NCBI RefSeq assembly: GCF_013336795.1
Contig: NZ_JAAFZT010000035.1
Span: forward strand, 1-64,000
Length of the DNA stretch: 64,000 nt
DNA from: Alteripontixanthobacter muriae
Lineage (GTDB): Bacteria > Pseudomonadota > Alphaproteobacteria > Sphingomonadales > Sphingomonadaceae
Direction: 5' to 3'
Shown: in pieces, positions 54,356 through 63,528 of the stretch
Layout: every line of letters starts with the position of its first letter
Numbering within the stretch: the stretch's first letter is position 1
The notes under the pieces: generated by a model
Databases searched by the model: none
The model's input: the letters and a program-made list of their open reading frames with translations, nothing else
What the model was told of the DNA's origin: nothing
Program-made: the position numbers and the translations under genes

Positions 54356-55362
54356 GGAATCGCGGCCTTTGCTCCGGCTTCTTCAGCGGCGCTGACGGGC
54401 GGCGCAACCGATACGCGCCGGGCACGCAGCGCCAGCACCAGCCCGATCAGTGCGAGGACGGCCCCGAGCACCGTCAGTGGAGTCCATCGATACCCCTCGA
54501 ACAGCGTCGTCAGCAGCATGGCAACGATGACGGTGACGATGCCATTGTAGGCCGCCCGCCCTGCGCCAATGTTGCGCACCAGAGTGTAATGCAGCGGGAA
54601 GGTCACCACCGAACCCGCCAGCGCCAGCCAGGCTATACCCGCCCAATAGCTGGGCCGCGTCGGTATTTCTGGCGGGCCCGCCGTCCACCAGGCCAGCGCG
54701 AAATCGGCGATCGTGCCATACAGCATCGACCAGGCGAGCAGGCTCACCATCGGCAGAACCCGCCCCGTCTTGTTCGCCTGCACCACATTCGCGATGCTGG
54801 CCGACAGAATGCCCATGGCCGCGAGAGTGATCCCTAGGGCGATGTTACCGTCCAGAGGCGACATTTGCGCCTCATGAACCAGCAGCAGGGCGATGCCCGA
54901 CAGCGCGACCATGCTACCGATGACGAAATTGCGCGTGACCGCATTGCCGAGCAGAAATCGGCCGAAGATGGCATTGGGCACGATCAGCATGGTGAACATC
55001 ACCGCCACGATGCCCGACGTCAGGTGCAATTCGGCCCTGTAGACGAAGTTGAAATTCCCGCAGAACTGGGTGATCCCGATGGCGAGCGCCAGCCACTGGC
55101 CGTTGCGGCCGATGGCAAGGCTCTTACCCATGAACTTCGCGACCAGGAACATGGCCGGAGTCGCCAGCAGGAAGCGCCAGGCGACGCTCCAGCTTGGCGG
55201 GACGCCGTCGATCTGGTCCTTGATGACCCACCAGGTACTGCCCCAGATGATGCCGGTCAGAAGGAAGGGCAGCACGATGGCGGGCTGCAGCAGGCCGTGT
55301 GGCGGGGCAGCCTGCTCTGCCGGAGCGGAGGCCCCGTCACCGGGACTTGCGGCGTTGGTCAC
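54352..55362 (-). CDS. EamA-family (DMT) transporter
   Basis: This 336-residue protein has about ten hydrophobic helices in two EamA repeats (about residues 28-165 and 175-320). GIIWGSTWWVIKDQIDGVPP near residue 38 is the typical first-repeat start. Substrate not predictable; DMT proteins export metabolites or amino acids. Its start overlaps the threonine aldolase stop by four bases (ATGA), suggesting a shared operon and perhaps an amino-acid export role. Confidence 0.88.
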   Translation of the reverse strand: MTNAASPGDGASAPAEQAAPPHGLLQPAIVLPFLLTGIIWGSTWWVIKDQIDGVPPSWSVAWRFLLATPAMFLVAKFMGKSLAIGRNGQWLALAIGITQFCGNFNFVYRAELHLTSGIVAVMFTMLIVPNAIFGRFLLGNAVTRNFVIGSMVALSGIALLLVHEAQMSPLDGNIALGITLAAMGILSASIANVVQANKTGRVLPMVSLLAWSMLYGTIADFALAWWTAGPPEIPTRPSYWAGIAWLALAGSVVTFPLHYTLVRNIGAGRAAYNGIVTVIVAMLLTTLFEGYRWTPLTVLGAVLALIGLVLALRARRVSVAPPVSAAEEAGAKAAIP

Positions 55363-56363
55363 AGCGAGGAGATTGCGCGAGCGAGGGCCATGGCGTCATC
55401 CTGACGGCTGTTCCACGCGGTGACGAAGCGGGCGGCGTCGATGCCCCAGTCGTAGAAGGCGAAATCCTGCTCCCGCAGCGCCTCGCGTTCCGCCGCCGTG
55501 CAGCGGACGAACAATTCGTTGGCTTCCACCGGATGCATCAGCCTGTCGGCGCATGCGCTCGCGATTTCCTGCGCCGCTGCATTGGCGGAGCGGGCATTCT
55601 GAAGCCACAGATCGCCTTCGAGCATCGCCAGCAATTGCGCCGCCATGAACCGGCCCTTGGATTGCAGATGGCCCGCCCGCTTACGCCGGTAACGGGCGAC
55701 ATCTGCCAGCGCCGGATCGAAGAAGAGAATGGCTTCGGTGCTCATCCCGCCGTTTTTTACCGCGCCGAAGCTGAGCGCATCGACGGAACCTGCCGCCTCT
55801 CCCGCCGGAACGCCGAGAAACGCCGCTGCATTGGCGAAGCGCGCCCCATCCATGTGGAGGCGCAGCCCCTTGGCGTGTGCGTAGTCCGCGATTTGCGCGA
55901 TCTCTTCCGGGCGATAGGCGCAGCCATATTCGCTCGCCTGGGTGATCGAGACAGCATGCGGCTGCACCTGATGCACATCGTCGCGAATGGGTTCGACCAC
56001 CGCGCTGATCGTATCTACGGTCAGCTTTGCGTGATCGCCTTCGCACAGCAGCAGCTTGGCACCATGGAGGTAGAAACCCGGCGCGCCGCCTTCGTCCATC
56101 TCGATATGCGCTTCAAGGTGGCAGACCACCCCGCCATGCGGCTGCACCATGGTGCTGAGCGCCAGGCAATTGGCCGCCGTGCCGGTCGCCACCCACAGCG
56201 CCACGCATTCGCGCCCGAATGCGCTGGAGAAGGCTTCGTCCATCGCCTGCGACAGGCGGTCGCCGTCATAGGGGCTGTCGGCCTCGTCCACTGCGCGCAT
56301 CGCGTCCCACAGGCGCGGGTGGCAGGGGGCGGCATTGTCGGACAGGAATTGCTTTGCACTCAT
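55359..56363 (-). CDS. ltaE: Low-specificity L-threonine aldolase-like PLP enzyme
   Basis: This 334-residue fold-type I enzyme of the beta-eliminating lyase family has TGTAANCLALS near residues 65-75, LHMDGARFANAAA near 168-180 and the PLP-Lys in SFGAVKNGGM near 203-212. It cleaves L-threonine or allo-threonine to glycine and acetaldehyde. ATG 56363 lies on the same CATG as a possible plus-strand ATG, so this gene and the GNAT gene diverge from nearly the same point. Confidence 0.88.
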   Translation of the reverse strand: MSAKQFLSDNAAPCHPRLWDAMRAVDEADSPYDGDRLSQAMDEAFSSAFGRECVALWVATGTAANCLALSTMVQPHGGVVCHLEAHIEMDEGGAPGFYLHGAKLLLCEGDHAKLTVDTISAVVEPIRDDVHQVQPHAVSITQASEYGCAYRPEEIAQIADYAHAKGLRLHMDGARFANAAAFLGVPAGEAAGSVDALSFGAVKNGGMSTEAILFFDPALADVARYRRKRAGHLQSKGRFMAAQLLAMLEGDLWLQNARSANAAAQEIASACADRLMHPVEANELFVRCTAAEREALREQDFAFYDWGIDAARFVTAWNSRQDDAMALARAISSL

Positions 56364-56409
56364 GGGAACGCCCTTACCGACCGACCCGTTTAAGGCAAGA
56401 AGCCTCAGC

Positions 56410-56414
56410 AGGAG
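56410..56414 (+). promoter_or_regulatory. Shine-Dalgarno supporting a TTG start
   Basis: AGGAG seven bases before TTG 56422 points to that codon as the start of the small GNAT gene. Upstream in-frame ATGs overlap the threonine aldolase start. Confidence 0.6.
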
Positions 56415-56421
56415 AAACCCC

Positions 56422-56745
56422 TTGGCCCAAGACACCCCGCCGCAGACCGCCGCCCAGATCACCCATCATGACGAGACCACCCACGGCGAATATGTCGCCA
56501 CCGTCGAAGGCGCGGATGCCAAGGGCCGTTTGACGTGGAAGGCGCGCGGCAATGCCCGCATCGCTGACCACACGCTGGTGCCGCCGGCGATCGGCGGGCG
56601 CGGCGTGGCGCTGGATCTGGTCAAGGCGCTGGTGGCGGATGCGCGGGCGGAAGGCTTCACCATCGTGCCGCAGTGTTCCTACGTCGAGGCCCAGTTCCGC
56701 AAGCATCCCGAATGGGCTGATCTGCGGGCTCCGGTGGAAAGCTGA
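56422..56745 (+). CDS. Small GNAT-like N-acetyltransferase (NATD1/YjdJ type)
   Basis: This 107-residue protein fits the single-domain NATD1-like group, which resembles GCN5 acetyltransferases cut down to the acyl-CoA part. Motifs are GNARIADHTLVPPAIGGRGV near residues 50-69, LVKALVADARAEGFTIVPQC and VEAQFRKHPEWADL near the end. Substrate is unknown. TTG 56422 with AGGAG is chosen as start. Convergent with the PH-domain gene. Confidence 0.8.
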   Translation: MAQDTPPQTAAQITHHDETTHGEYVATVEGADAKGRLTWKARGNARIADHTLVPPAIGGRGVALDLVKALVADARAEGFTIVPQCSYVEAQFRKHPEWADLRAPVES

Positions 56746-56760
56746 CGACCTTATCGCCGC

Positions 56761-58368
56761 TCAGCCCTGCATAAGTGCGCTGAAATCGCGGGAACGGATG
56801 CTGGACAATATACCTCGGCGCAATGCGTGAGCACGATCGAGTTCGATCCCGCGTATCGCAAATTTGCCGCCTGCGAGTCCCAGGTGCAGCGTTGCGTAAC
56901 CGCGTCTGCGGGCAATCGGTCCCTGCACGATTTCTGCCGATTGCAGCTTGATCCTGCTGGCGACGTTCAGCGTCGGAGCAAACAGGCCGGTCCTATTGTA
57001 AATCTGGTGCAGGTCGATCGAATGCCGCTCGCGTTGCCAGAGAAGCCATTGGCGTACCGCGAGAGTAACGGCGGCAAACGGTGCAATCGCGAGCAGGATC
57101 GCCCGGACAGTCGCCTCCTCCGCCTCAAACCACAAGGAAGCCGCGAGAAACGCCGATACAAGTAGCAGCAGGCCAAATTCGATCAGAGCTTGATCGACAC
57201 GGTAGCGCGCACTGGATCTGCGCCATTCGGTATTGCCGGCCGCGTCGACAGGCAGCGAGAAGCCGGCAGTTTCGGCAATCGGTGTCATTTCGGACGTTCT
57301 TGCGAAAGGTGCCACGACATGACTGGCGCTGCCCGCGTCCTGCGCAAGGCTGATGAACTTCAGCCCATGCCAGCCGAAAAACCGCCGGACTACCCCGGTT
57401 GTAACCTGGACGGCCTGAACGCGATGCTTCGGCATCACCACATCGGTTCGCGTGAACAGACCGCGGCGGCGGCGGAACCCTCTGTCCGTCTCCTCAAGGC
57501 GGAAATCCCAGTCGCGGGTAAATGTCCGGATGAATCCGGTCGTCATGCCGACCACGATCAGGGTTGCTGCCGCGACTACCGCTCCGGCCGCCTGCGCTGC
57601 GAAGCCCAGCCCCTGCAGCCAGGCGCCCGGCCCGGCGAGGCGATCTTGCCAGCCGTCGAAATCCCACAGGTCGAAAGGCAGAAGGAAATCGAACTGCTGC
57701 GCCGCACCGGCGAACACCGCCACCACGGCAAGTGAAAATTCGAACAATCCGAAGGTCAGCAGCCGCCTGTTGTCCATCGCGAAAAGAGGCGGTGCCGTTC
57801 GCGTAGCCTGCGGCTCGTCCGCTTTGCTAAGAGCCTCCGTGGATGCAGGGTCAGCCGGGCCGCTGTTGCGGATGCGGACCGTTTCGCGCAGCGCTTCCCC
57901 TTCCGCTTCTGTCAAAAAGGCAAGCTTCAATTCGTCCTTGCCGCCCGCGCCGGTTTCGAACCGCACTTCCACCAAGCCCAGCAGGCGGGGCACCAAACCT
58001 TGTTCAAGGCTGACATCCTGAATGCGTTCGAAAGGAACGGAACGCGCAGCTCGGGACAGGATACCGCTTTCGACACGAATATCGTCTGTCCCTATTCGGT
58101 AGGTCAGTCTTCGCCATGCGATGTAGCCAACGCTCATCGACAGGATCACGATGATGAAACCCAGCCCGATCGCAGCCGTAAGCCCGAGCCTGAGATCATC
58201 ATTGGCAAAGACCAGTGCAACCATCGGCAAGAGGGCATTCTTCACCCCCTGGAGGCCGCGAACGATGAAGCCGAGGGGATGCGTCCTCCTGCCTTCCGTC
58301 GCCTTGCATGGTGCGGGGCCGCTTGCCTCGCCGAGCACGGCGGTGCCGGCGTCATCGGAAGTGGTCAC
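56761..58368 (-). CDS. Bacterial PH-domain membrane protein (YdbT-like)
   Basis: This 535-residue protein has several pairs of membrane helices (for example LGLTAAIGLGFIIVILSM and FGLFEFSLAVVAVFAGAA) alternating with bacterial PH domains. VESGILSRAARSVPFERIQD and RRRGLFTRTDVVMPKHRVQAV are the repeated PH signature. This three-repeat layout matches YdbT. Function unknown, though the B. subtilis relatives protect against antimicrobial peptides. Its start overlaps the end of the smaller PH gene by four bases. Confidence 0.85.
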   Translation of the reverse strand: MTTSDDAGTAVLGEASGPAPCKATEGRRTHPLGFIVRGLQGVKNALLPMVALVFANDDLRLGLTAAIGLGFIIVILSMSVGYIAWRRLTYRIGTDDIRVESGILSRAARSVPFERIQDVSLEQGLVPRLLGLVEVRFETGAGGKDELKLAFLTEAEGEALRETVRIRNSGPADPASTEALSKADEPQATRTAPPLFAMDNRRLLTFGLFEFSLAVVAVFAGAAQQFDFLLPFDLWDFDGWQDRLAGPGAWLQGLGFAAQAAGAVVAAATLIVVGMTTGFIRTFTRDWDFRLEETDRGFRRRRGLFTRTDVVMPKHRVQAVQVTTGVVRRFFGWHGLKFISLAQDAGSASHVVAPFARTSEMTPIAETAGFSLPVDAAGNTEWRRSSARYRVDQALIEFGLLLLVSAFLAASLWFEAEEATVRAILLAIAPFAAVTLAVRQWLLWQRERHSIDLHQIYNRTGLFAPTLNVASRIKLQSAEIVQGPIARRRGYATLHLGLAGGKFAIRGIELDRAHALRRGILSSIRSRDFSALMQG

Positions 58369-58910
58369 AGCGACTCGCGGCCGATATGCGCGCGGATCGT
58401 CTCGCGCATGACGCGCGCATCCTCATCCAGCAGTCCCGGCAGGCGTACGCTGGCGTTGTGACTGCCTGCGGTATGCACCGTCAGCGTTGACAAGCCGTAG
58501 TAACGTTCCACGGGATCACGATTTAAATCGATATGCTGCACCCGCCCGAACGGCACGACCGCATCGGAGCGGAACAGCAGCCCGCGAACCACCCGCAGCC
58601 GTTCATCGCCCATGGCATAGCCTCGCGCGTGATACCGCCGGGTCGGCAGGCGCAGCACGAGCAAGCCCAGCAGAAGCAGCACGGGCAGCAGGACGAAACC
58701 GGGAAAGAGAACCTCCGCCGCTTCCACGATCAGCGCCACGATCAGGATCGGCACTGCGATGATCAGGGCCCACACCCGGATCACCTTGGCGTAGTTCGGA
58801 TGAAGCGGGCGCAAGCCTTCATTGTCGGCTGCTAATGCTGGAAACCCGCCCTCGTCGGCGGAGGTCTCCGGCTCCGCAGGTTCGGCCCATTCAGCGTTAT
58901 CATTGGTCAT
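58365..58910 (-). CDS. Bacterial PH-domain membrane protein (YdbS-like)
   Basis: This 181-residue protein has two membrane helices (about residues 48-90, VWALIIAVPILIVALIVEAA and FVLLPVLLLLGLLVLRL) and one PH domain, with RGLLFRSDAVVPFGRVQHID as its signature. It precedes and overlaps the YdbT-like gene, so the two are expected to form one complex, as the YdbS-YdbT pair does elsewhere. Confidence 0.87.
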   Translation of the reverse strand: MTNDNAEWAEPAEPETSADEGGFPALAADNEGLRPLHPNYAKVIRVWALIIAVPILIVALIVEAAEVLFPGFVLLPVLLLLGLLVLRLPTRRYHARGYAMGDERLRVVRGLLFRSDAVVPFGRVQHIDLNRDPVERYYGLSTLTVHTAGSHNASVRLPGLLDEDARVMRETIRAHIGRESL

Positions 58911-58970
58911 CGAGGCATAATCCTAAGCGCGGCGAGCCGCCGGACAAGCGATAACATGCCGCTGCGATCC

Positions 58971-60155
58971 TCACGACCGCTGATTGAAGCGTCTGCCCAC
59001 CAGGCTTGCCGCAATGTTGGTCTTCTGAACATCGGTCGTCCCTCCGGCGATTCCCCAAGCGAAACCGTCGCGCAGCCGCTGTTCCATCAGATATTCTTTG
59101 GAGTAGCCGTAGCCGCCCATCACCTGCACGCCCGCCTGCGTGACCTTGCGGACCATCTCGTTCGAAAAGCATTTGGCGATGCTGGAATCGTAGGTGGAGG
59201 GGAGGCCGTAAGGGTTGGCTTCCTCGTTCCCGCGATCGGCCTGCGCTGCTGCGCGGTGGATCAGAAGCCGAGCGGCATCCACCTGCATCGCCATATCGGC
59301 AAGCTGCATCTGCACGGCCTGAAAGTCGACGATCGGCTTCCCGAACGCCTGACGCGACGAGGTATATTCCAGCGCATCGTCCAGCGCTGCGGCGGCGATG
59401 CCGAGGCCCATGGTCGCATTCCCGCAGCGCTCCAGGCCAAAGGCGCGCATCAGGTCGCCAAAGCGGCCCTGCCCGACGATCAGATTGTCCAGCGGCACGG
59501 CCACCTCGTCCAGATGAATGTCGGCGGACGGAATCCCGCGAAATCCCATCATCTCCTCGCGCTTGCCGAAACTCACGCCGGGGCTGTCGCGGTCCACCAG
59601 CACCGCGCCGATGCCTTTCGCCCCGGCCACACCGTCGAACCGGCACCAGGTGACATAATGGTCCGAATGCCCCGCGCCGGAACTCCAGCGCTTAATGCCA
59701 TTGACCACCACCGTATCGCCCTCGACCTTCGCGGTGGTGGCAAGATCGGTCAGCGCGGTTCCGGCATCGGGTTCCGACATGGCGATGGCGACGATGCCCG
59801 TCCCGCGCACAACCTCCGGAATGATGCGCTGTTTGAGCGCTTCGGACCCGAACAGTTCGATGATCCGCACCGGCCCGGTCAGCGCCTCGAACACAGGAAA
59901 GGCGACAGCGGCAGAGATGCGGGCGAATTCCTCCAGCACGATCAGCGCGTCGAGATGCCCCAGGCCCATGCCGCCATAGGCCTGCGGCAGATTGATGCCG
60001 AGAAAGCCCATTTCGCCATATCGGCGCAGCATGTCGGCAGGAACCGGGCGGTCGTCGCGCTCCAGCTCGCGCGCCAGCGCCGGCAGTTCGCTGCGGGCGA
60101 ATGTCCGTGCCGCGTCCTGCAGGCTCGCCTGCGTTTCGTTCAGGGTGAAATCCAT
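58971..60155 (-). CDS. Acyl-CoA dehydrogenase
   Basis: This 394-residue FAD flavoenzyme has the N-terminal helical domain, a beta-barrel with AIAMSEPDAGTALTDLATTA, and C-terminal SSRQAFGKPIVDFQAVQMQL. At the usual catalytic-Glu position the sequence is GIAGGTTDVQK, lacking Glu. Instead a Glu in GLERCGNATMGLG aligns with the alternative catalytic base of isovaleryl- and long-chain acyl-CoA dehydrogenases, so it is likely active on branched or long chains. ATG 60155 follows GAGAGG, and the open frame beyond it is not coding. It stands downstream of a tRNA-Thr gene on the same strand. Confidence 0.9.
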   Translation of the reverse strand: MDFTLNETQASLQDAARTFARSELPALARELERDDRPVPADMLRRYGEMGFLGINLPQAYGGMGLGHLDALIVLEEFARISAAVAFPVFEALTGPVRIIELFGSEALKQRIIPEVVRGTGIVAIAMSEPDAGTALTDLATTAKVEGDTVVVNGIKRWSSGAGHSDHYVTWCRFDGVAGAKGIGAVLVDRDSPGVSFGKREEMMGFRGIPSADIHLDEVAVPLDNLIVGQGRFGDLMRAFGLERCGNATMGLGIAAAALDDALEYTSSRQAFGKPIVDFQAVQMQLADMAMQVDAARLLIHRAAAQADRGNEEANPYGLPSTYDSSIAKCFSNEMVRKVTQAGVQVMGGYGYSKEYLMEQRLRDGFAWGIAGGTTDVQKTNIAASLVGRRFNQRS

Positions 60156-60214
60156 CGCCGTTCCTCTCCCACCTTTTGGCAGGGGCGATAGCCGCTCGGA
60201 CGGAGAAAGGGAAA

Positions 60215-60289
<75 letters not shown>

Positions 60290-60458
60290 ACACCATTTCG
60301 CAGGATTCGCGGCAAATGCCCCTGCCCGTGACGGGCAGGGGCGCGCTATTGGCTACGCACCGCCCTCTTGTCAAGCGACACGCTGATCTATCGCGTGTGG
60401 AAGCGGACTCCGGCAGCGGACTTGTCAATCGCGCGCCGCTGCGGCAATCGCCTGTCGC

Positions 60459-60638
60459 ATGGCAGACAAAGCGAACATGCCCACAAGAGAAGAACGCCTC
60501 GCCGCGAAACTGCGCGAGAATCTTCGCCGCCGCAAGGCGCAGGCCCGCGCCATGGTACCGGGTTCCGGTCCGTCGGAGGAAGCTGACGATACGCCGACAC
60601 CGGATGCCGCCCTTTCCAACCCTGACGCGAAAAGCTAA
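60459..60638 (+). CDS. Small conserved-type hypothetical protein, 59 residues
   Basis: The frame from ATG 60459 gives MADKANMPTREERLAAKLRE followed by a basic helix (NLRRRKAQARAM) and an acidic, Pro-rich tail ending NPDAKS. The amphipathic basic helix resembles small sphingomonad proteins found next to core genes; I infer a nucleic-acid- or membrane-contacting role without proof. It lies 48 bases before gpmA on the same strand and may share its promoter. Confidence 0.65.
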   Translation: MADKANMPTREERLAAKLRENLRRRKAQARAMVPGSGPSEEADDTPTPDAALSNPDAKS

Positions 60639-60686
60639 CGGCTCGTCGCTCCAGCACCTCTCGCCCATAAATACGGAGCCTGCGCC

Positions 60687-61373
60687 ATGCCCACTCTCGT
60701 CCTTATCCGCCACGGCCAGAGCCAGTGGAACCTGGAAAACCGGTTCACCGGCTGGTGGGACGTCGACCTGACCGAACAGGGGGTGAGCGAGGCTGAAGCG
60801 GCAGGAGCGCTGCTGGCTGAGAAGGGCCTGCTGCCGACCCGGGCTTTCACTTCGCTGCAGACGCGGGCGATTCGCACGTTGCACCTGGCGCTGGCCGGAT
60901 GCGGGCGCTTGTGGATCCCCGAGGTGAAGGACTGGCGCCTCAATGAACGGCACTACGGCGGCCTGACTGGGCTCGACAAGCAGGAGACCCGCAACCGCCA
61001 CGGCGATGAACAGGTGCACATCTGGCGCCGCAGCTTCGACACGCCCCCGCCCGAAATGGAAGCCGGCCATCAATACGACATGGCACGGGACCCGCGCTAT
61101 GCAGGTGTGACCGTACCCGCCAGCGAAAGCCTGAAAATGACGATCGAGCGGGTGCTGCCCTATTTTCGCAGCGCCATCATGCCGGTGCTGGAACAGGGCG
61201 AGACGGTCATCATCTCTGCCCATGGCAACAGCCTGCGCGCTTTGGTGAAACATCTTTCGAACATTTCCGACGAGGAGATTTCGGAGCTCGAGATTCCCAC
61301 TGGCCAGCCCATCGTCTATGAATTCGATGAAGCCATGCGCGTGGGCGAACGCGCCTATCTCAAGGATCGCTGA
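60687..61373 (+). CDS. gpmA: 2,3-bisphosphoglycerate-dependent phosphoglycerate mutase
   Basis: This 228-residue glycolytic enzyme has the phosphohistidine motif [18 protein letters not shown] at residues 6-23, the second His in [15 protein letters not shown] near 173-187 and [14 protein letters not shown] in the lid region. It interconverts 3- and 2-phosphoglycerate. It lies one base before purE on the same strand. Confidence 0.95.
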   Translation: MPTLVLIRHGQSQWNLENRFTGWWDVDLTEQGVSEAEAAGALLAEKGLLPTRAFTSLQTRAIRTLHLALAGCGRLWIPEVKDWRLNERHYGGLTGLDKQETRNRHGDEQVHIWRRSFDTPPPEMEAGHQYDMARDPRYAGVTVPASESLKMTIERVLPYFRSAIMPVLEQGETVIISAHGNSLRALVKHLSNISDEEISELEIPTGQPIVYEFDEAMRVGERAYLKDR

Positions 61374-61374
61374 C

Positions 61375-61908
61375 ATGGCGGGCGCCGAGCAGCAGGGCGG
61401 GCCAGACAATCCGCGGGTCGCCATCGTCATGGGCAGCCAGTCGGACTGGCCGACGATGAAGAAAGCCGCCGAGGTGCTGGACGAGCTCGCCGTGGCGCAC
61501 GACACCCGCATCATTTCCGCTCACCGCACGCCCGAACGAATGGTCGAATTCGGGCGCGATGCGGCAGGTCAGGGCTTTCATGTCATCATCGCAGGCGCGG
61601 GCGGTGCGGCACATCTACCCGGGATGCTGGCGGCATTGACTCACCTGCCGGTGCTGGGCGTACCGGTCCAGTCGAAAGCGCTTGCCGGCCTCGACAGCCT
61701 GCTCTCCATCGTCCAGATGCCCGCCGGCATTCCGACCGGCACGCTGGCAATTGGCGAGGCGGGCGCGACCAACGCAGGGCTGCTGGCGGCGAGTATTCTC
61801 GCCCTGTCCGACAGCAACCTGAACGAGCGCCTTGTCGTCTGGCGCGCAGCACGGTCCGCCGCCGTGGCCGATCGTCCGGTGAATAGCGGCGAAAAGAGCC
61901 AGGATTGA
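61375..61908 (+). CDS. purE: 5-(carboxyamino)imidazole ribonucleotide mutase
   Basis: This 177-residue enzyme of de novo purine synthesis has [14 protein letters not shown] near residues 18-31, [10 protein letters not shown] near 44-53 and [17 protein letters not shown] in the middle. ATG 61375 is the start; the stop TGA overlaps the ATG of purK. It works with PurK to convert AIR to CAIR. Confidence 0.95.
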   Translation: MAGAEQQGGPDNPRVAIVMGSQSDWPTMKKAAEVLDELAVAHDTRIISAHRTPERMVEFGRDAAGQGFHVIIAGAGGAAHLPGMLAALTHLPVLGVPVQSKALAGLDSLLSIVQMPAGIPTGTLAIGEAGATNAGLLAASILALSDSNLNERLVVWRAARSAAVADRPVNSGEKSQD

Positions 61909-62975
61909 TGACGGTGCAGACCATACCTCAGGGCGGAACCATCGGCATATTGGGCGGCGGGCAATTGGGCCGAATGATGGCCATGGCGGCGGCGCAACTC
62001 GGCTATCGCTGCATCGGCTATGCGCCGGAGGGCGATAACGTCGCCAGCCCTGTCTGCGCGGATTTCTTCACCAAAGATTGGGACGACCGCCCCGCGCTGG
62101 CTGCCTTTGCGCAGAAATGCGATGTGATCACATGGGAATTCGAGAATGTCCCGGTCGATACGGTGAAGGCCTTGCCGCAGGATCGTGTGCCCTGCGGTCA
62201 TCGCGCACTGGAAGTGGCGCAGGACCGGATGGCCGAGAAGCGCTTCGTGGAAGGGCTCGGCGGCCGCCCTGCCCCGCACGCAGCCATCCACTCGGCAGAC
62301 GACATCACCCAGGCTGCGGAACGGATCGGCACGCCCGCCATCCTCAAGACCTGCCGCGAAGGGTACGATGGCAAGGGCCAGTGGCGCGTCGATTCCGCGC
62401 ATGACCTGTCCGGCCTCCCCACCCCAACGCAGCCTTGCGTCTATGAAGGGTTCGTGCGGTTTGACGCAGAGTTCTCGGTCATTCTGGCGCGCGGGCAGAA
62501 TGGCGAAATCCGCTTCTGGGACAGCGCGCTCAACGAACATGAAGGGGGCATTCTGGCCCGCTCCATCCTGCCCGCCCCGGATCACGTCACCCGCCATATC
62601 GAAGCAGCGCGCGATCTGGCGCGGCAGGTGGCCGATGCGCTGCATTACGTCGGCGTACTGACGCTGGAATTTTTCGCCACGGCAGACGGGCCGGTATTCA
62701 ACGAAATGGCGCCACGCGTGCACAATTCAGGGCATTGGTCCATCGAAGGTGCGGCGACCAGCCAGTTCGAGAACCACATCCGCGCTATCTGCGGCCTGCC
62801 GCTGGGCGACACGGCTACGCTGGGCAGCGTGGAAATGCGCAATCTGATCGGAGCGGAAACGGGCTCCGCTTTCTCGCTGCTGTCAGATCCGGCCAATCAC
62901 CTGCACCTCTATGGCAAGGCGTCCGCGCGCGAGGGCCGGAAGATGGGCCATGTCACACGGGTAACGCGGGTGTGA
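61908..62975 (+). CDS. purK: 5-(carboxyamino)imidazole ribonucleotide synthase
   Basis: This 355-residue ATP-grasp enzyme has the N-terminal GILGGGQLGRMMAMAAAQLG near residues 11-30, the ATP-grasp core (LKTCREGYDGKGQWRV, VYEGFVRFDAEFSVI) and EMAPRVHNSGHWSIEG near the end. It makes N5-CAIR from AIR, ATP and bicarbonate. ATG 61908 overlaps purE's stop, so the two are coupled. Confidence 0.95.
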   Translation: MTVQTIPQGGTIGILGGGQLGRMMAMAAAQLGYRCIGYAPEGDNVASPVCADFFTKDWDDRPALAAFAQKCDVITWEFENVPVDTVKALPQDRVPCGHRALEVAQDRMAEKRFVEGLGGRPAPHAAIHSADDITQAAERIGTPAILKTCREGYDGKGQWRVDSAHDLSGLPTPTQPCVYEGFVRFDAEFSVILARGQNGEIRFWDSALNEHEGGILARSILPAPDHVTRHIEAARDLARQVADALHYVGVLTLEFFATADGPVFNEMAPRVHNSGHWSIEGAATSQFENHIRAICGLPLGDTATLGSVEMRNLIGAETGSAFSLLSDPANHLHLYGKASAREGRKMGHVTRVTRV

Positions 62976-62976
62976 C

Positions 62977-63528
62977 ATGGGCGTGACCGATGCGCCATCC
63001 GGCCAGCACAGACAGGGCCACAGACAGGGCCAAACACAGGGGCAGCGCCTTACCGCGATCTACGCCCGGGCGCGTAATGGTGTTATCGGCAAGGCCGGCA
63101 CCCTGCCCTGGTATTTGCCTGCGGACCTCAGGCACTTCAAGGCGCTGACGCTCGGCACGGCCATGATCATGGGTCGGCGCACCTTCGACAGCCTGCCCGG
63201 CCTGCTCCCCAACCGCAGGCACATCGTCCTGACCCGCAAGCCTGACTGGCACAGGGAAGGCGTCGAGATTGCCCATACGCCCGATCAGGCCTGCAGCATT
63301 GCGGGCGACGAAGCTGTCTCGATCATTGGCGGGGCAGATATTTTCGAAGAATTCCTGCCGCATTGTCAGCGCGTCGAGATGACGGAGATCCACGGCGATT
63401 TTGACGGTGACACAATCATGCCGCCGCTCGGCACCGAATGGCGGGAAATCGCGAGAGAAGAGTTCCCGGCCAATGGCGATTGCCCGGCCTATGCCTTCGT
63501 CACTTGCGAGCGCACGCAAGAGCCATGA
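62977..63528 (+). CDS. folA: Dihydrofolate reductase with Gln/His/Arg-rich N-terminal extension
   Basis: The 183-residue product has a DHFR core beginning RLTAIYARARNGVIGKAGTL near residue 24, then PWYLPADLRHFKALTLG, MGRRTFDSLPG and ISIIGGADIF-like segments (SIIGGADIFEEFLP). The first ~24 residues are a Gln/Gly/His/Arg-rich extension partly encoded by a tandem 12-bp repeat (63007-63030), unusual for DHFR. No other in-frame ATG is near the core. It ends overlapping ribF by four bases. Confidence 0.92.
   Translation: MGVTDAPSGQHRQGHRQGQTQGQRLTAIYARARNGVIGKAGTLPWYLPADLRHFKALTLGTAMIMGRRTFDSLPGLLPNRRHIVLTRKPDWHREGVEIAHTPDQACSIAGDEAVSIIGGADIFEEFLPHCQRVEMTEIHGDFDGDTIMPPLGTEWREIAREEFPANGDCPAYAFVTCERTQEP
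63007..63030 (+). repeat. Two tandem copies of a 12-bp repeat within folA
   Basis: CACAGACAGGGC occurs twice in direct succession, with a degenerate third copy after it. It encodes part of the extended N-terminus (GQHRQGHRQGQ). Confidence 0.85.

Noticed and set aside
58956-60191. 411-codon plus-strand frame opposite the acyl-CoA dehydrogenase
   Set aside because: Antisense shadow of a well-supported gene.
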